Shown here in pieces: positions 35,586-46,357 of a stretch of DNA of 64,000 bases. The notes under the pieces are model-generated. The model was given only the letters and a program-made list of their open reading frames with translations. It had not been told where the DNA came from and ran no database searches. The stretch's first letter is position 1, and every line of letters begins with the position of its first letter. Location of the stretch: positions 21,087,555 to 21,151,554 of the forward strand of contig NC_047063.1 in NCBI RefSeq assembly GCF_902459465.1, given 5' to 3'. The position numbers and the translations under genes were made by a program. Source of the DNA: Asterias rubens. Taxonomy: Eukaryota > Echinodermata > Asteroidea > Forcipulatida > Asteriidae.

Positions 35586-37712
35586 TTAGAAATGGGGCGG
35601 CCCAGGGGGATGAAAATGATGGGGATGTTGTGGAGGAGGTAACATGACCTGCTGAAGGGGAGGAGTAGGTGGAGGGGGAGGAGGAGTATGAGACGGGGGA
35701 AGATGTGAAGGATGGGATGGGGGAAGATGTGAAGGATGAGATTGGGGAAGATGTGAGGGATGGGGTGGAGGAAGATGTGAGGGATGGGGTGGAGGAAGAT
35801 GTGAATGATGAGGCATAGAAAGAGCTAAAGGAGCATATCGGGATGCTACCGGCATTGGGAACAGCCCAAAGGGTGGGCCATAACCCTGCATGTAGACTGG
35901 GTGGCTTACTTTGGAGGGTTTGTGACGCCTCTGTGCAGGCTTCCTTGGGTGGATCTGCTGCAACTCCGTGTGGCACTCTAGATCCTCCAGTCTCTGTGTC
36001 AGAGCAAGCTTCTGCTGGATGGCCATACGCAGCAGTGAGTTGAGTGTCTTCTTCTCCTCCTCGGCGCTCGAGACCTGTCGCTGCATCTCGTCCAGTTGGG
36101 TAACGTACTCGTCACATCTCGTCGCAAACATGGCACGGAGGCTGGCAAACATGGCCGCATCCTCCTTCAGTGCCTTCAGCTCATTCCTCAATTTGATCAT
36201 TGTCTCTGCAATAATGCACTTCTCATTGTCATATTTACCCTTGAGGTTGGCGAGTGCAACCTCCGCAGTTGTCTTATTTGCTTTTAGAACGGTCCTTAGT
36301 GTCACCACTTGTTCCCGCTTCGTTGCAAGAAGTGCTTTGAGTTTCATAACCTCCTCACGTAAGTCTTCATTTTCTGCTGATCCACTGCTCTCATTACCAC
36401 GCTGCCGCGACATCTCAACAGCATGCTCAACAGAGCGTTTGAGATACTTAATCTGATCCCGAATTGTTGTCAGGAGGTTGTTACAGGTTATGGGATCACT
36501 AGTCATCTTCCTTGGGGAGGCATCTTGGACTTGGAGTCGCCTTGACGGGCTTGATACTGGCGTGGATGACTTTACACTGGATGCTGGTGAGGAGCCTTCA
36601 TCGGCGCTCGCGTTTCCATCTGCATCGCCGGAACTCAAGTTTGATTTTTCCCTGATTGCCTCCGAATCAAACGACACCTCTTTTAATCTGCTTGCAATTT
36701 CAGCACGGAAGCTCTCTCTTCTACTTTGCCGCGTGGCTTTCAGGTGGTCTAGGATTACTCGGTTGGGGGTTTCACCGTTTACCATACAGACGTGGTGATA
36801 CAGCTGAGCCAAGTCCTCGCTAACATTGATCAGTTCATCTTGCGTGCAATTCAAGTGTCCCTGCGACTCGATGATGATGTCATTCATCTGTCTCATTTGT
36901 CCTTGGAGACCTTTGATTGTCCCTTCCTGATGCCGATTCCTGTCATTCAAGAGGTCCACCTCTGACTGCAGATCCGCTTTCTTGCTCTCTTCATTTAGCT
37001 TGTCCTGCTGGCTGTCCACTTTAGCTCTGAGAGCAGCAATCTGAGCCAATGCTGATGTGTATTTCTTCTCGTGGTGTTGTACAAGCCGCACAAGGTTCAG
37101 CAATTTGCGCTGATGCATGTTCAAGTCTTCCGGTAACGGTTCTGCTTCACTATCTGTCCCCGAGACATACATTTCATCAGGGAGGCAGTTCAGTGCCCCG
37201 ATTGTCTGCTCCAGATTCTGTGACAACTCTGATTTCTCCGTCTGTAACTGTGCCAACTGCTGCTCTAACTTCTGCACTTCTGTCGACTGCAGTTCACTGT
37301 ATAAATCAGAGCCAGTACAGGTTGACAGCTGTGCGTGAGCATTGTCCCCATTCGTGCCATTGGTCGATTGGAACTCATACTCCATCCTCCGAAGGATTGG
37401 ATGATCCGGGGACTGGGACTCTGTATCTGAGTCGCTATCACCAGCCAAGAGTCCTGAACTATTCATAAGGTCATTGTTGAACGCCTCCATCTCCATGATC
37501 ATGGCCTGGTCCAGTTGCTTCTTGAGATAATGCTTCTGCTCTCGTTCAGCTTCTAGCGCCTGAAGTGTCTCCTCGATCTGCTTGTCGGCAATCTCCCTCA
37601 ACCGGATCAAGTCCTCGATATGAGTGTTCAGATACTGAGTTTCCTCCGTCAGACGGCGGTTCTCATGCTTCATGGCTTCGTACTCCACAACAGATGACTT
37701 CAACATTGAAAT
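35586..37712 (-). CDS. BICD2: Bicaudal D, terminal coding exon (residues 187-894)
   Basis: This 708-codon exon starts after an acceptor (ccctttcag on the minus strand) and ends at the stop codon at 35586. Bicaudal D is the coiled-coil adaptor that activates dynein/dynactin and binds cargo such as Rab6 vesicles through its C-terminal coiled coil. Family landmarks are: the end of coiled coil 1 with YLNTHIEDLIRLREIADKQ; coiled coil 2 at about 330-520, with VSEDLAQLYHHVCMVNGETP; a Ser-rich linker at about 545-590; and coiled coil 3 at about 591-765, with SLRAMFATRCDEYVTQLDEM and LNSLLRMAIQQKLALTQRL, the cargo-binding region. After LEDLE the usual short tail is replaced by a basic stretch and a Pro/His-rich tail (about 788-894) with five 8-residue repeats of the type SHLPPPHP. 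The vertebrate paralogues BICD1 and BICD2 are equally good labels; an invertebrate would normally have one gene. Confidence 0.97.
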   Translation of the reverse strand: MSMLKSSVVEYEAMKHENRRLTEETQYLNTHIEDLIRLREIADKQIEETLQALEAEREQKHYLKKQLDQAMIMEMEAFNNDLMNSSGLLAGDSDSDTESQSPDHPILRRMEYEFQSTNGTNGDNAHAQLSTCTGSDLYSELQSTEVQKLEQQLAQLQTEKSELSQNLEQTIGALNCLPDEMYVSGTDSEAEPLPEDLNMHQRKLLNLVRLVQHHEKKYTSALAQIAALRAKVDSQQDKLNEESKKADLQSEVDLLNDRNRHQEGTIKGLQGQMRQMNDIIIESQGHLNCTQDELINVSEDLAQLYHHVCMVNGETPNRVILDHLKATRQSRRESFRAEIASRLKEVSFDSEAIREKSNLSSGDADGNASADEGSSPASSVKSSTPVSSPSRRLQVQDASPRKMTSDPITCNNLLTTIRDQIKYLKRSVEHAVEMSRQRGNESSGSAENEDLREEVMKLKALLATKREQVVTLRTVLKANKTTAEVALANLKGKYDNEKCIIAETMIKLRNELKALKEDAAMFASLRAMFATRCDEYVTQLDEMQRQVSSAEEEKKTLNSLLRMAIQQKLALTQRLEDLECHTELQQIHPRKPAQRRHKPSKVSHPVYMQGYGPPFGLFPMPVASRYAPLALSMPHHSHLPPPHPSHLPPPHPSHLPQSHPSHLPPSHPSHLPPSHTPPPPPPTPPLQQVMLPPPQHPHHFHPPGPPHF
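35701..35820 (-). repeat. 24-bp coding tandem repeat in the BICD tail (5 units)
   Basis: The plus strand shows agatgtgaaggatgggatgg-type units starting at 35701, 35725, 35749, 35773 and 35797. Each encodes eight residues around SHLPP. The period is a multiple of three, so length changes keep the frame. Confidence 0.9.
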
Positions 37713-38004
37713 CTGAAAGGGACAGTAAAAAGTGGTGACTTTCTAGCATGAATCCTTTAAAATATAACTCAATAAAAAAGCAAAAGTTTCCAATTAGTTT
37801 TCAAAGACTCATATTTTTCAACATTCAAAGCAATCTTCTGTTGAAAAAGTTGAATAAAGGCAATCATTACCAATAAGTTATTTTATCTTTCACTTGCAAT
37901 GTTTTTGGTTTATTTTGGCTCTTTTTACCTTTCATAAAAATCAGTTTATACTTTGTTTTCAGAGAAACAGAGATTTAGGGTTGATCTAGGAGGGAGTTTC
38001 TCAC
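37713..38004 (-). other. BICD intron 2
   Basis: A short 292-bp intron with gtgaga donor and tttcag acceptor on the minus strand. No repeat is seen. Confidence 0.9.
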
Positions 38005-38346
38005 CTGTTTTTGCATAGCAATATTCTCCTCTTCCAGCTCACTGTAATCCTGAAGAAGCCTCGACTCCCGAAACTTAGTGTCTCTGATGTCATCTTTGCA
38101 CGTCTTCTTGGCCGCTTCCAGCTTCTCCGTTTGCATGACCAGCTCAATGTGTCGTGCGTGTAACCGTTCATTCTCAATCTTGGTGTGCGTTAGATCCTGA
38201 CGACTCGTCTTGATCTCCGACTCCAGATCAGAGATACGATCGACGAGGTCCGCCTCTCTCGTTGCCGTTTCTTGGAGGAGACTCTCTTCCCGGTTGACTT
38301 CTTGAAGGGTGTGTTTCTTTTGATGGATCTGGTGCTGATCCAGGGC
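38005..38346 (-). CDS. BICD2: Bicaudal D, second coding exon (residues 73-186)
   Basis: On the minus strand the exon follows an acceptor ending aaacag and precedes a gtgaga donor; it is 114 codons, phase 0 at both ends. It encodes coiled coil 1 sequence with VNREESLLQETATREADLV, then ENERLHARHIELVMQTEKLE, and ends FRESRLLQDYSELEEENIA plus MQKQ. These match BICD family residues in order (REESL.QE...; FRE.RLLQDYSELEEENI). This N-terminal coiled coil is the part that contacts dynein and dynactin. Confidence 0.96.
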
Positions 38347-39475
38347 CTGTTTAATTGAAAAATAGATAATAAAATGAATAATAATAATAATAGTTATTTG
38401 AAAGATTGGAATAAGGGCTCAGTTTCATAAATATGTGGTAACAGATTTGTGTGAGTGTAACCAATGTATTTAACATTGAACTCAAATTTAAAAAAGCTGT
38501 TTGGCCAACTATGTACTCAGAATGCCAGCCTACAGGCTACGAAACCTGGTTTACTACAGTGACTTCAACACTCCACGCCAACGAGGACGCCCACCTCGTT
38601 TGCTGCAGCACCTCAACCAAAAATGAAGGGGGTGCTGGAATATGCTATAGCGCCCCTACTTTTCAAACGTTGGATGTATTATAATCACGTTTTTTTTAAA
38701 TCACCCCTAAAATCCCTGAGTGAAAAAGTTGTAACACATTATAACAAATCAATTTTCAACTCTTGCGAAGACCAAGACCTCGGGACGGAATGCAAAGAAC
38801 AGCCTTCATGAAATTCAAGGGCACAAGCTGAATTTTGACACCAGGGGTGTAAAAATGTACTTCAGTCAGCAAACATTTTTACAATGCCTGTAGGTGACTT
38901 GGTACTTGTTATGACAGTAACCATGGTAACTGCCATGACTGCGTAGAAAGTGCACAGTCTGAATGAAATAAAAGGGTCTGTCTAAATACTAGGTACTTCA
39001 AATTCAAACATGTCAAATGGGAAAATAGACAAACTTGATACACACAATGAAGTACACATGAAACACACAAAGCGCATAAGGCCAAATAAAAAATAATACC
39101 AGTTGCTCCTCCGGATTTTTCAAAAAAGAGGAGGATGAGGGCCTTACTATTCATTATATTTAACTGACATACAGATCCTCGTCATTTAATTGGTGGAACT
39201 TAATTCACGTGACTAGTACTCCCATTCACACCGGTGATCCAAAAGACCTATTCGCCCATGGGGAATAGCATTTCCCATTCAACAGTTAGGATCATCCTTG
39301 TTCCCAATGTTTTTGACATGTTTGAGCAGAACAGCGCCGCTGCTAAAACAAAGGTGCATCTGTGCAAAAGGTTGTGAGCAGATTGCTATTAAATTTGTGA
39401 ATTGTTGCTGCTACGCGGCGCTATATGATTTAAAATACATCAAATGACAAGGATCTATAATGTCAGTTATATAAA

Positions 39476-39618
39476 ACAAATATTAAGTGGCTTTAATTCG
39501 TGGAATGGAAGGAATAATATTATCGCTCGAAACACTTCGCCTCGTGAAACGGAACAGTCCAAATTTTACCTTCCGATAATATTCCTCCCGTTCCACTCTA
39601 AGCCACTCAATATTTGTA
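39476..39618. mobile_element. Foldback element (about 45-bp arms) in BICD intron 1
   Basis: The left arm acaaatattaagtggcttta through ggaatggaaggaataatatt faces the right-arm inverse (tacaaatattgagtggctta through ggaacgggaggaatatt). The loop between is about 50 bp. Confidence 0.75.
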
Positions 39619-40594
39619 TACTATTTACTATTTGTCTTCAAGATGGCCGCGTAGTATTTTAAATCAAACCGGCCACCAATTCTTCAGTTTGAATCAACTG
39701 CACAATTATTTTATACCTATTAGTTGCATGAGGACCTGTTTAACACTAACACTAACAGGATCGGATAACACTAAAAAGATTTGCTGGTAACCATTCACTA
39801 ATATTGTTTTATGAAACAGACAGTTACAAGTGTTCGAGAGCATCACGTTAGATTTGGGAAAAGCTCCTTGGCCAGTCCTTTTGAAAAGATATATTTAAAG
39901 AAAATAAAAAATCAAACTTTTTTTTTTATACAAAAATCGAAAAATGATAAATAGTAAAAAAAAAAGATGCGGCCCCAAAAAAGGATGCAGGCGGGAACAA
40001 TCAACTGGAATTTTTTCTTACTTGGCCTAATGATGCACAGCATATGTACAGAGTACACTATGTACCTTACAAGACCCAGAAATGATATGTGCTCCAGGCC
40101 AGTGTTACGCTACATCGACCAGCAACCTACATGTTTTTGTATAAAGTTGTTCTTTTTAAGTTTTATGTCAGTGATTCTTAATATGTTTTTCTGTAAATTT
40201 TAACAAAATCTATTTTGATAAAACTCTGTATTTTTTAACTCAATTCAGCTTTTGGCTGTGAAGTTTGAATATTTTTTGATAAACCAATAATAACACAATT
40301 TTATAAATGTACAATTGTATGTCAATTACAGTGTGCATACCAAGCAGATGAAATTATGTAGTGTATTGGACTTGGACCTCTGATTCTGAGAAGACACACC
40401 CTACACCCATGTGCAATGAAGACAATTTTCACAATGAACTTTTGACTCCGTTCAAGCCATTTAATTATCCTAAATATGCACAACGTCAGATTGTCCGGTG
40501 AGGAACATGATGGAAATTAAGTAGGATTTGAAACATTGCATGTTGGAAATACGATATATGGAAAGGTTTGCGGTAACACCATGTACAATGTAAT

Positions 40595-40660
40595 GAGACT
40601 ATCTCTAAAATGCGTTGGGGTGGTTCTGAAAAGAACCGTTGGTTTCAACTCGACGTTTCG
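40595..40660 (-). repeat. Dispersed repeat with histone-like stem-loop
   Basis: The minus strand reads cgaaacgtcgagttgaaacc, aac, then GGTTCT-TTTC-AGAACC (40637-40622), ACCCCAACGC, atttta and gagatagtct. It is the same family as 15255-15320. The cgaaacgtcg block is also typical of the signature at 15781-15925. Confidence 0.6.
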
Positions 40661-40689
40661 ATCAGTATGCTCTTCTGGAGAAAGCTAGA

Positions 40690-40978
40690 CTGTGATGCTA
40701 CATGCTGCTTTATAAGTACTGTGGATGCGGATTAACCACCACGTTGTAGTAAGCCTATAAATGCAGAGAATATCTTACATATGTGAATGCTGCACGATGC
40801 TTTATAAGTACTGTGGATGCGGATTAAGCACCATGTTGTAGTAAGCCTATAAATGCAGAGAATATCTTACATACATGTATGTGAATGCTGCACGCTGCTT
40901 TAAAAGTACTGTGGATGCAGATTAAGCACCACGTTGTAGTAAGCCTATAAATGCAGAGAATATCTTATGTGAATGTCA
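40690..40978. repeat. Tandem repeat of 92-98 bp, three units
   Basis: Each unit contains gctttataagtactgtgg, atgcggattaa, caccacgttgtagtaagcc and tataaatgcagagaatatct. Unit starts (tttataag or tttaaaag) are at 40709, 40801 and 40899. Length differences come from a variable catacatgtatg insert. Confidence 0.9.
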
Positions 40979-41827
40979 TAAAGAGAAACACACTGTATTT
41001 AAACTGGAGGATCAAAAATAATTCCCACTTAGCCTACATTGTAGTGTGTTGAGAACACGCATTTAGTTCTATCATAGAGTAAGGTTCTATTTATTATCCT
41101 TCACCATAGGATGCATAGGGAGGCAGTGAAAGTACATCCACAGTACACTATTAATAGGATGAAGGTCGTACGTATGAAAGGTCAATATGGACTATGGATG
41201 ACTCATCCATGAGGGAAACAACATGCCTGCCTGGGTCTCTTCACTGCCATCCAGACCACAGTACCATGTCATCAAACTCCTGGCATTTAATTTGTATAGT
41301 GGTGGGTGAACACTGTACAAAATGTACTGTACTGTACTGTGCTGTCACTGTACAGTGTGTAGGTAAAATGTGTACATAATAAATGTGTACACTATATTAA
41401 AAACATGATTTTTAAAAAGAATTCATGTTTTTACAAATGGTATTTTAAATTAAGTACAAGAGTTGGAAGACAGATGCGCTTTTCATACTATACACATTCT
41501 ATTTTTGTGCATCCCTGTGGAGACATCTTTTGTTCTTTCCTTTGTCCCTGTGCTGTAGATTAACAACTTCCCGGCTACAATATCCCATAACATTCCTTGT
41601 GGAGCACCTGATACATGGAGACTCTTTGTTTTCTCTTTTCTGTTTTATTCTCTGTCTCCTTAAGGTAGTGAAAATGAAATCACTGTAAAACTCTTACGTT
41701 GTATTTCCATGGAATACAGCGCATTTTCACACTCTCCCCACCTACATGAGTCCTAATTCCATAGGGTCCTGGGTGAACGTTTCAAGAAACCCCAGGGTTT
41801 TACTACTTAACCCTACTCCAGCGGTGA

Positions 41828-42062
41828 GCTTGTCCAAATTTCATGGCTCTGCTTACTGCCGAATTCTGCACTTGACACGCTAGCGCCAAATTTCTGCGCT
41901 AGCCTTGTAAGCGTAGAATGCCTAGTAACCTGGAGTACGCACGCGCACAAGTCAAAATTTTCCACTAACCCGTGCAATATGCTTGCCGTAAGCACAGAAT
42001 TCCCTGCTTCCATAAGCACAGATTGTGTGCTTACGGTAAGCAAAACCATGAAGTTGGGCCAA
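41828..42062. repeat. GGGCCC-ended foldback repeat copy
   Basis: The left aaatttcatggctctgctta faces the right inverse gtaagcaaaaccatgaagtt plus gggcc. Inner gcgctag and ccgtaagcacag inverted blocks repeat. Confidence 0.6.
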
Positions 42063-42990
42063 GGGGTGGCTATTTAAATCAGGGTATGCCCATTTGTCGC
42101 TGGCCTGGTTCCAGTAAATTATTGGCCAGTTAACACTACAGTTAACTGCACCACCAACCAAGTTTGTTTGTAGGCCTATAAACAACAGGGGGTGTACTGT
42201 AGGGGTGTACTGCAGTTTTTTTGTTTTTCTTCTTTTCAAATCATTTGCAAATTGAAACATTTTCTTAAATGAGTAAAACAACTTTTCTTAAATAAGTAAA
42301 TTTCCTTATCTGTTGGGTTTTTAAAAGATTTAATAACCGAAGCCCTCCCTAAATATTAACAGACATTTTTTGAGACAAATGAAAAATAAAAGAAGTCGCT
42401 TGAGTCTTTACATATTATACGTTAAGGATTTCCCAAATCAAACAAATTGACAAGGTCAGATTTTCTGCGATATTGAAGACAAATTTTGTACGGTATGTAA
42501 ACCATGTCCTCACTGTCACAAAGCCAGGCCAAAGTCCAAAATTAAACCTGGAGAAAATAATTCCTTCAATTCAATTGACACCACAAAATTACAAATGAAC
42601 GCTGGCTTCTTATATTGAATGCTCTGTGCATTATCACAATAAGTTTTGTTGGGGACCATTTCGGGAGTCAAAGTCCCCTTTTTATTACACTCAATAAAAG
42701 AAGTGCTCAGCATTCACAGGCTTTTGTCATACTACACATATGTACATGTACATGTGCTTATACAGTGTAGTTTGTATTACTAAAACTTGACTCCCAAAAT
42801 GGGCAAAAGTGGCAGATTTTATCCGCACGGGATATTGGTGCAAAAGGGGTCATCCTTATGTACAAATACAGTGTACATTGGAGACTACTACATGGTACAT
42901 TTAACAAAGCAATTAAAATTTATACAGCGCTATCCTATCAAGATTCATTGCGCGCATAATTAACATGGAAAATTGTAAATCGGTAGAATT

Positions 42991-43374
42991 AAGCTTGGGC
43001 GATATCGATTTATTTTATTCACGATATATCGCCGACAATATATCGCGATATTCGATATAATCGCGATTAATTAAATTTGACAATCAGTCTTCAAACTCCA
43101 AGTGAAAGTTGTAGAAGAGACAGTCATAGCATTTTATAAGAGAGGTGTTCTAATGACCTATTCTTCTGGTTTTACTCCAAACCTATGGGGTGCAAGATGT
43201 CTCAGCTAGCAAATACATCGCGATATTTAATCGATATCGCGATATATCGTGATTATCACGATATATCACGATATATCGCAAAATATATCAATTAAAACCA
43301 AATCCATCCGATATCGATATCGTTCCAAAATTAATATCGCGATATTCGATAATATCGTGATATCGCCCAAGCTT
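42991..43374. mobile_element. CGATAT-rich TIR element, 384 bp
   Basis: The termini aagcttgggcgatatcg and its near-inverse (cgatatcgcccaagctt, with one substitution) bound the element. The inner arms are packed with cgatat, tatcgcg and atatatcg motifs in both orientations (43015-43075 and 43217-43355) around a unique centre. TIRs reading tgggcgata are known from non-autonomous DNA transposons in other animals. No coding sequence is present. Confidence 0.85.
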
Positions 43375-44017
43375 ATAATGTAGAATACAAGGGGAGTGTT
43401 TGTGTTTTATGTGTTCTAATATTTGTATCTAATTAGAACTTGGACAATACACCAAGAAGAGAAAGTGAATTATCTTGGGCGCAAAGTTTTCAAATGTAAT
43501 AGGAATTGAATGACACACAACACTCCAAATTCTCAATACAGTGCATCAAACAGGTTCAAGAGGTGATGATGCATTGTATTTTGTACATCACAGTGAACAT
43601 TAATCACATCATAATATGCAGAGCAGAACACAGTAGAGGCGTGTTTAGTTAAGGGTTTCCACTATTGTTATGACTCATTAGTAACAAATGCATTGACTCA
43701 CTAGTATATTCCTCGTGAATATTTATGAGGATGCAAAGGAAAATGATTAGATGGATAGTTAGACCATGGAGCTAATGGTTAGACTGTAGACCATCTGTCT
43801 GGTCCATCAATCAGTGAATAATTACATGGGACTCTATATAAATCTGTACTGGTTGGTGTAGGCCTACATCAGTCTGACTCATGTGCATGAACAAATTTAC
43901 AGTCAGTGACCTATGTACAGGATTCCCCTGAAACTTTGTGATGCATTGTTTTTAGACAAAATGGATGTCCCGTTGTCTTTACAGGCCAATCGGGTGTAAA
44001 ATTTTAGACAAATAGGG

Positions 44018-44092
44018 CAGGCCTGATACTTCACGGAGGCAACGGAGGCAATTGGTGCCCTTGCCCTTTCAAAAACGACGCATACAGGCCTG
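44018..44092 (+). repeat. CAGGCCTG-ended TIR repeat, 75-bp deletion copy
   Basis: Both ends are caggcctg. The interior keeps gatacttcacggaggcaacg and gtgcccttgccctttc from the longer copy at 45129-45304 and lacks its middle. Confidence 0.75.
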
Positions 44093-44093
44093 T

Positions 44094-44295
44094 AGGGGTC
44101 TTTTGTACCCAGTTCTGACATATTTTCATGCACACAGTACCAATCGGGCATAACATTTTAGACAAATAGGGGTCTTTTGTACTCAGTTCTGACATGTTTT
44201 CATGCACACAGTACCAATCGGGTGTAAAATTTTAGACAATTAATAGGGGTCTTTTGTACCCAGTTCTGACATGTTTCCATGCACACAATACATAT
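44094..44295. repeat. Tandem repeat of 74-77 bp, three units
   Basis: The units start aggggtcttttgtac at 44094, 44168 and 44245 and run through cagttctgacatgttttc, atgcacacagtaccaatcgg and taaaattttagacaa. A partial unit (gccaatcgggtgtaaaattt) lies upstream at 43984, separated by the CAGGCCTG element. The element therefore appears to have inserted into a four-unit array. Confidence 0.85.
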
Positions 44296-45128
44296 GGGTA
44301 CATGTACGTGCCTAGTATGTAATTTGACCAACATACATGTATCTCTCAAATTACAGTGTATTTAACAATCATAGCCGATTCACTTGACTATAAAATAATA
44401 GACATTTCTAAACCACAAAAAAATTTTGCAATTTTCGTTAGAGGGCCTACATGTAACTAAGTGAAGTATTTTTCAGGAATATTTTTTATTATTGTATTGT
44501 ATTGTTTTTACGATTGAAACCTCAGAACGTTAGTAAAACAGCCTAAATATATAGATTACATGTACCACAAATAAATTTACCCAGTAAGGCCAAGTTAAAC
44601 ATACATTCGATCATCCTGTTATTTTGGGTTTTTTTTTTTTTTTTTTTCTTCTAGTAAACAGGAGGATAGGGGGCCTTTTTATGTTTTCATTCGAGCAGGG
44701 TTTGCCAGAATATCATTCTCAAGGGTGATCCAGCACCATGCTCGCTATCGCTAATTAACCCTCTAACTGAATTTGTTTATAAAAATGCGTCAGAATTTAA
44801 CGCATTTTAATTTGGGCAGTGCCCCACCCACTTGATGTGGCCACGCCCACTCAATAATGGTAACCCGCAAAAGAGGCGTCAAGTCAAAGAGCAAAACTGG
44901 TCCCCTCTCATTATTTTCTATATTTTTGATGCAGTTTAGGCCTTCTAAGGATGACCAAGTACAAAATTTAAAGAGTCAAAATAATTCCATTTCCACATGC
45001 GCACATTAAGCGTCCTACAGTACAGACACCATACATGGGACGTTTTTAACAATGATGCACGCGAAGTAGTCTCTTTTTGGAGCCAAGCAGCGTTGTTTTT
45101 TTTAGTACTTCCCTACCACTAAGGGGTT

Positions 45129-45304
45129 CAGGCCTGATACTTCACAGAGGCAATGGAGGCGATTGCCTCCAGTGCCCCTTGCCCTTGCATTGGTGCCCTT
45201 GAAATGCTCCAGTAGAAATTTACAATTTCCTCATAGGGTGTCCTTTACCAAAGAGAAAATGCCTTGGTGCCCTTGCCCTTTCAAAAACGAAGCATACAGG
45301 CCTG
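45129..45304 (+). repeat. CAGGCCTG-ended TIR repeat, longer copy
   Basis: It starts caggcctgatacttcacag and ends gcatacaggcctg. Between are gaggcgattgcctccagtg, gaaatgctccagtagaaatt, tacaatttcctcataggg and ttgccctttcaaaaacg. Open frames across it have no recognisable protein domain. Confidence 0.7.
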
Positions 45305-45369
45305 GGATGAGAGGTATTGATATGGCTCCCCATGGAACCCCAACTTTGTCAGGGACTCATGGACCAGTA

Positions 45370-45500
45370 ACTATCCAGTGGGACCAGTTTGCTTGCTGCT
45401 TCACTGATCTGGAAAACTTGCCAGCAAACATTAGTAAACTGCATTCACAAAGTCTTTTTAAATCACATCTCAAAACTTTTGTTTTTAAGAAAGCCTTTTT
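45370..45500 (+). pseudogene. LINE reverse transcriptase C-terminal fragment
   Basis: The frame reads LENLPANISKLHSQSLFKSH, then LKTFVFKKAF. It matches the W..LP...L..FK..LKT pattern at the C-terminus of LINE ORF2 proteins, as at 10497-10638. It is bounded on the right by the next CAGGCCTG repeat. Confidence 0.5.
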
Positions 45501-45502
45501 GG

Positions 45503-45672
45503 CAGGCCTGGAATTTCACTGAGGCCACGGAGGGCATGGCCTCCGTTGCCCTTTTTTTGGCCTTGGTGCCCTTTCAAAAATTCCCATAGACTTTCAGATT
45601 TTCCAATATATGTAAGAGCCCTTTTCAAAATGAAAATGGCCTTGCCCTCTCAAAGATGAAACTCCAGGCCTG
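45503..45672 (+). repeat. CAGGCCTG-ended TIR repeat, diverged copy
   Basis: caggcctggaatttcactga at the left and actccaggcctg at the right. The interior has gaggccacggagggcatgg, ccttggtgccctttcaaaaa and ccttgccctctcaaagatga. A fragment of the same interior is at 6075-6130. Confidence 0.65.
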
Positions 45673-46141
45673 CTTATTATGGTAATGTGTAGTGAGTTTT
45701 GTTATGTATCTGTTGTTTTTTAATGTTAGTGTTCTCTTTTTAAATATTTTCTTGTACCACAGTAAGTTGAATTGCCTGTACTTTTTTTAATGCATTTTTT
45801 TATGGAATCTGTTAAAAATTAAGCAAATTAAAGTACTAAAACTACATGAACTTATATTTTTGTAACTATTTTTAATTGAAATTTGTTGCCCCTGAGGATA
45901 AAATTACTTTAAAATAAAAATATGCACAAACTCGCCACCCACACACGACAATAAAATAGCATCCCTCTCTTCACAAACATTTGACCACACCCCCCAAAAC
46001 CCGAAAAATAAACATTGTTGTTCAGCTTTCTTGCCGCTTCTTCCAGTTCAATAATAGTTTTTTAACCTAAATAATCTACCAAAACAAACCACAAACGACG
46101 ACCTATTCAGTCTCAGTAATTTGAAGATTTTGTTTGATTAC

Positions 46142-46357
46142 CTCTTTTGCCAGCTGAAGCTCCTGTTTAGCGGTTTCGAACAACACTTCCAGTTCTTCAT
46201 ATTGTTGTTTCAACGCTTGCTTCTCCTCCAGAACAACCAAGCCGTATTCCGCCGCCTGAATTTTTTCCTGACTGGCAAGGTTTAACTCGTCCTTCAGACG
46301 CTCAATTTCAGCCCTGAGTTCTTCTATCGTCTCTGGATATTCGTCGGAATCCGACAT
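46142..46357 (-). CDS. BICD2: Bicaudal D, first coding exon (residues 1-72)
   Basis: The start ATG at 46355-46357 has a purine at -3 and opens MSDSDEYPETIEELRAEIER. The exon then carries the family signature EKIQAAEYGLVVLEEKQALK, which includes the AAxxG motif known to contact the dynein light intermediate chain. It ends ELQLAKE at a GT donor at 46140-46141 (gtaatc). The open frame runs a few codons past the donor, but the family alignment supports splicing here, because the next exon resumes the coiled coil. The intron to 38346 is 7.8 kb. Confidence 0.94.

Larger units (their letters stand above)
38347..46141 (-). other. BICD intron 1 (7.8 kb)
   Basis: A long repeat-rich intron. It contains foldback and TIR elements at 39476, 41828, 42991, 44018, 45129 and 45503, tandem arrays at 40690 and 44094, a histone-like stem-loop at 40622 and a LINE tail at 45370. 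No additional exon is needed to connect the coiled-coil frame. Confidence 0.85.

Noticed and set aside
35536-35976. Ser/Thr-rich 146-codon frame overlapping the BICD tail
   Set aside because: Another frame of the 24-bp tandem repeat. The BICD frame is supported by 700 conserved residues.
35968-36456. 162-codon plus-strand frame
   Set aside because: Antisense shadow of the BICD coiled-coil exon.
40690-40978. CRISPR-like array
   Set aside because: Units of 92-98 bp are contiguous, with no unique spacers, and this is an animal genome.
46103-46141. Extension of the BICD first exon by 12 codons
   Set aside because: The extension is past a good GT donor, lacks family similarity, and would end translation before coiled coil 1 continues.
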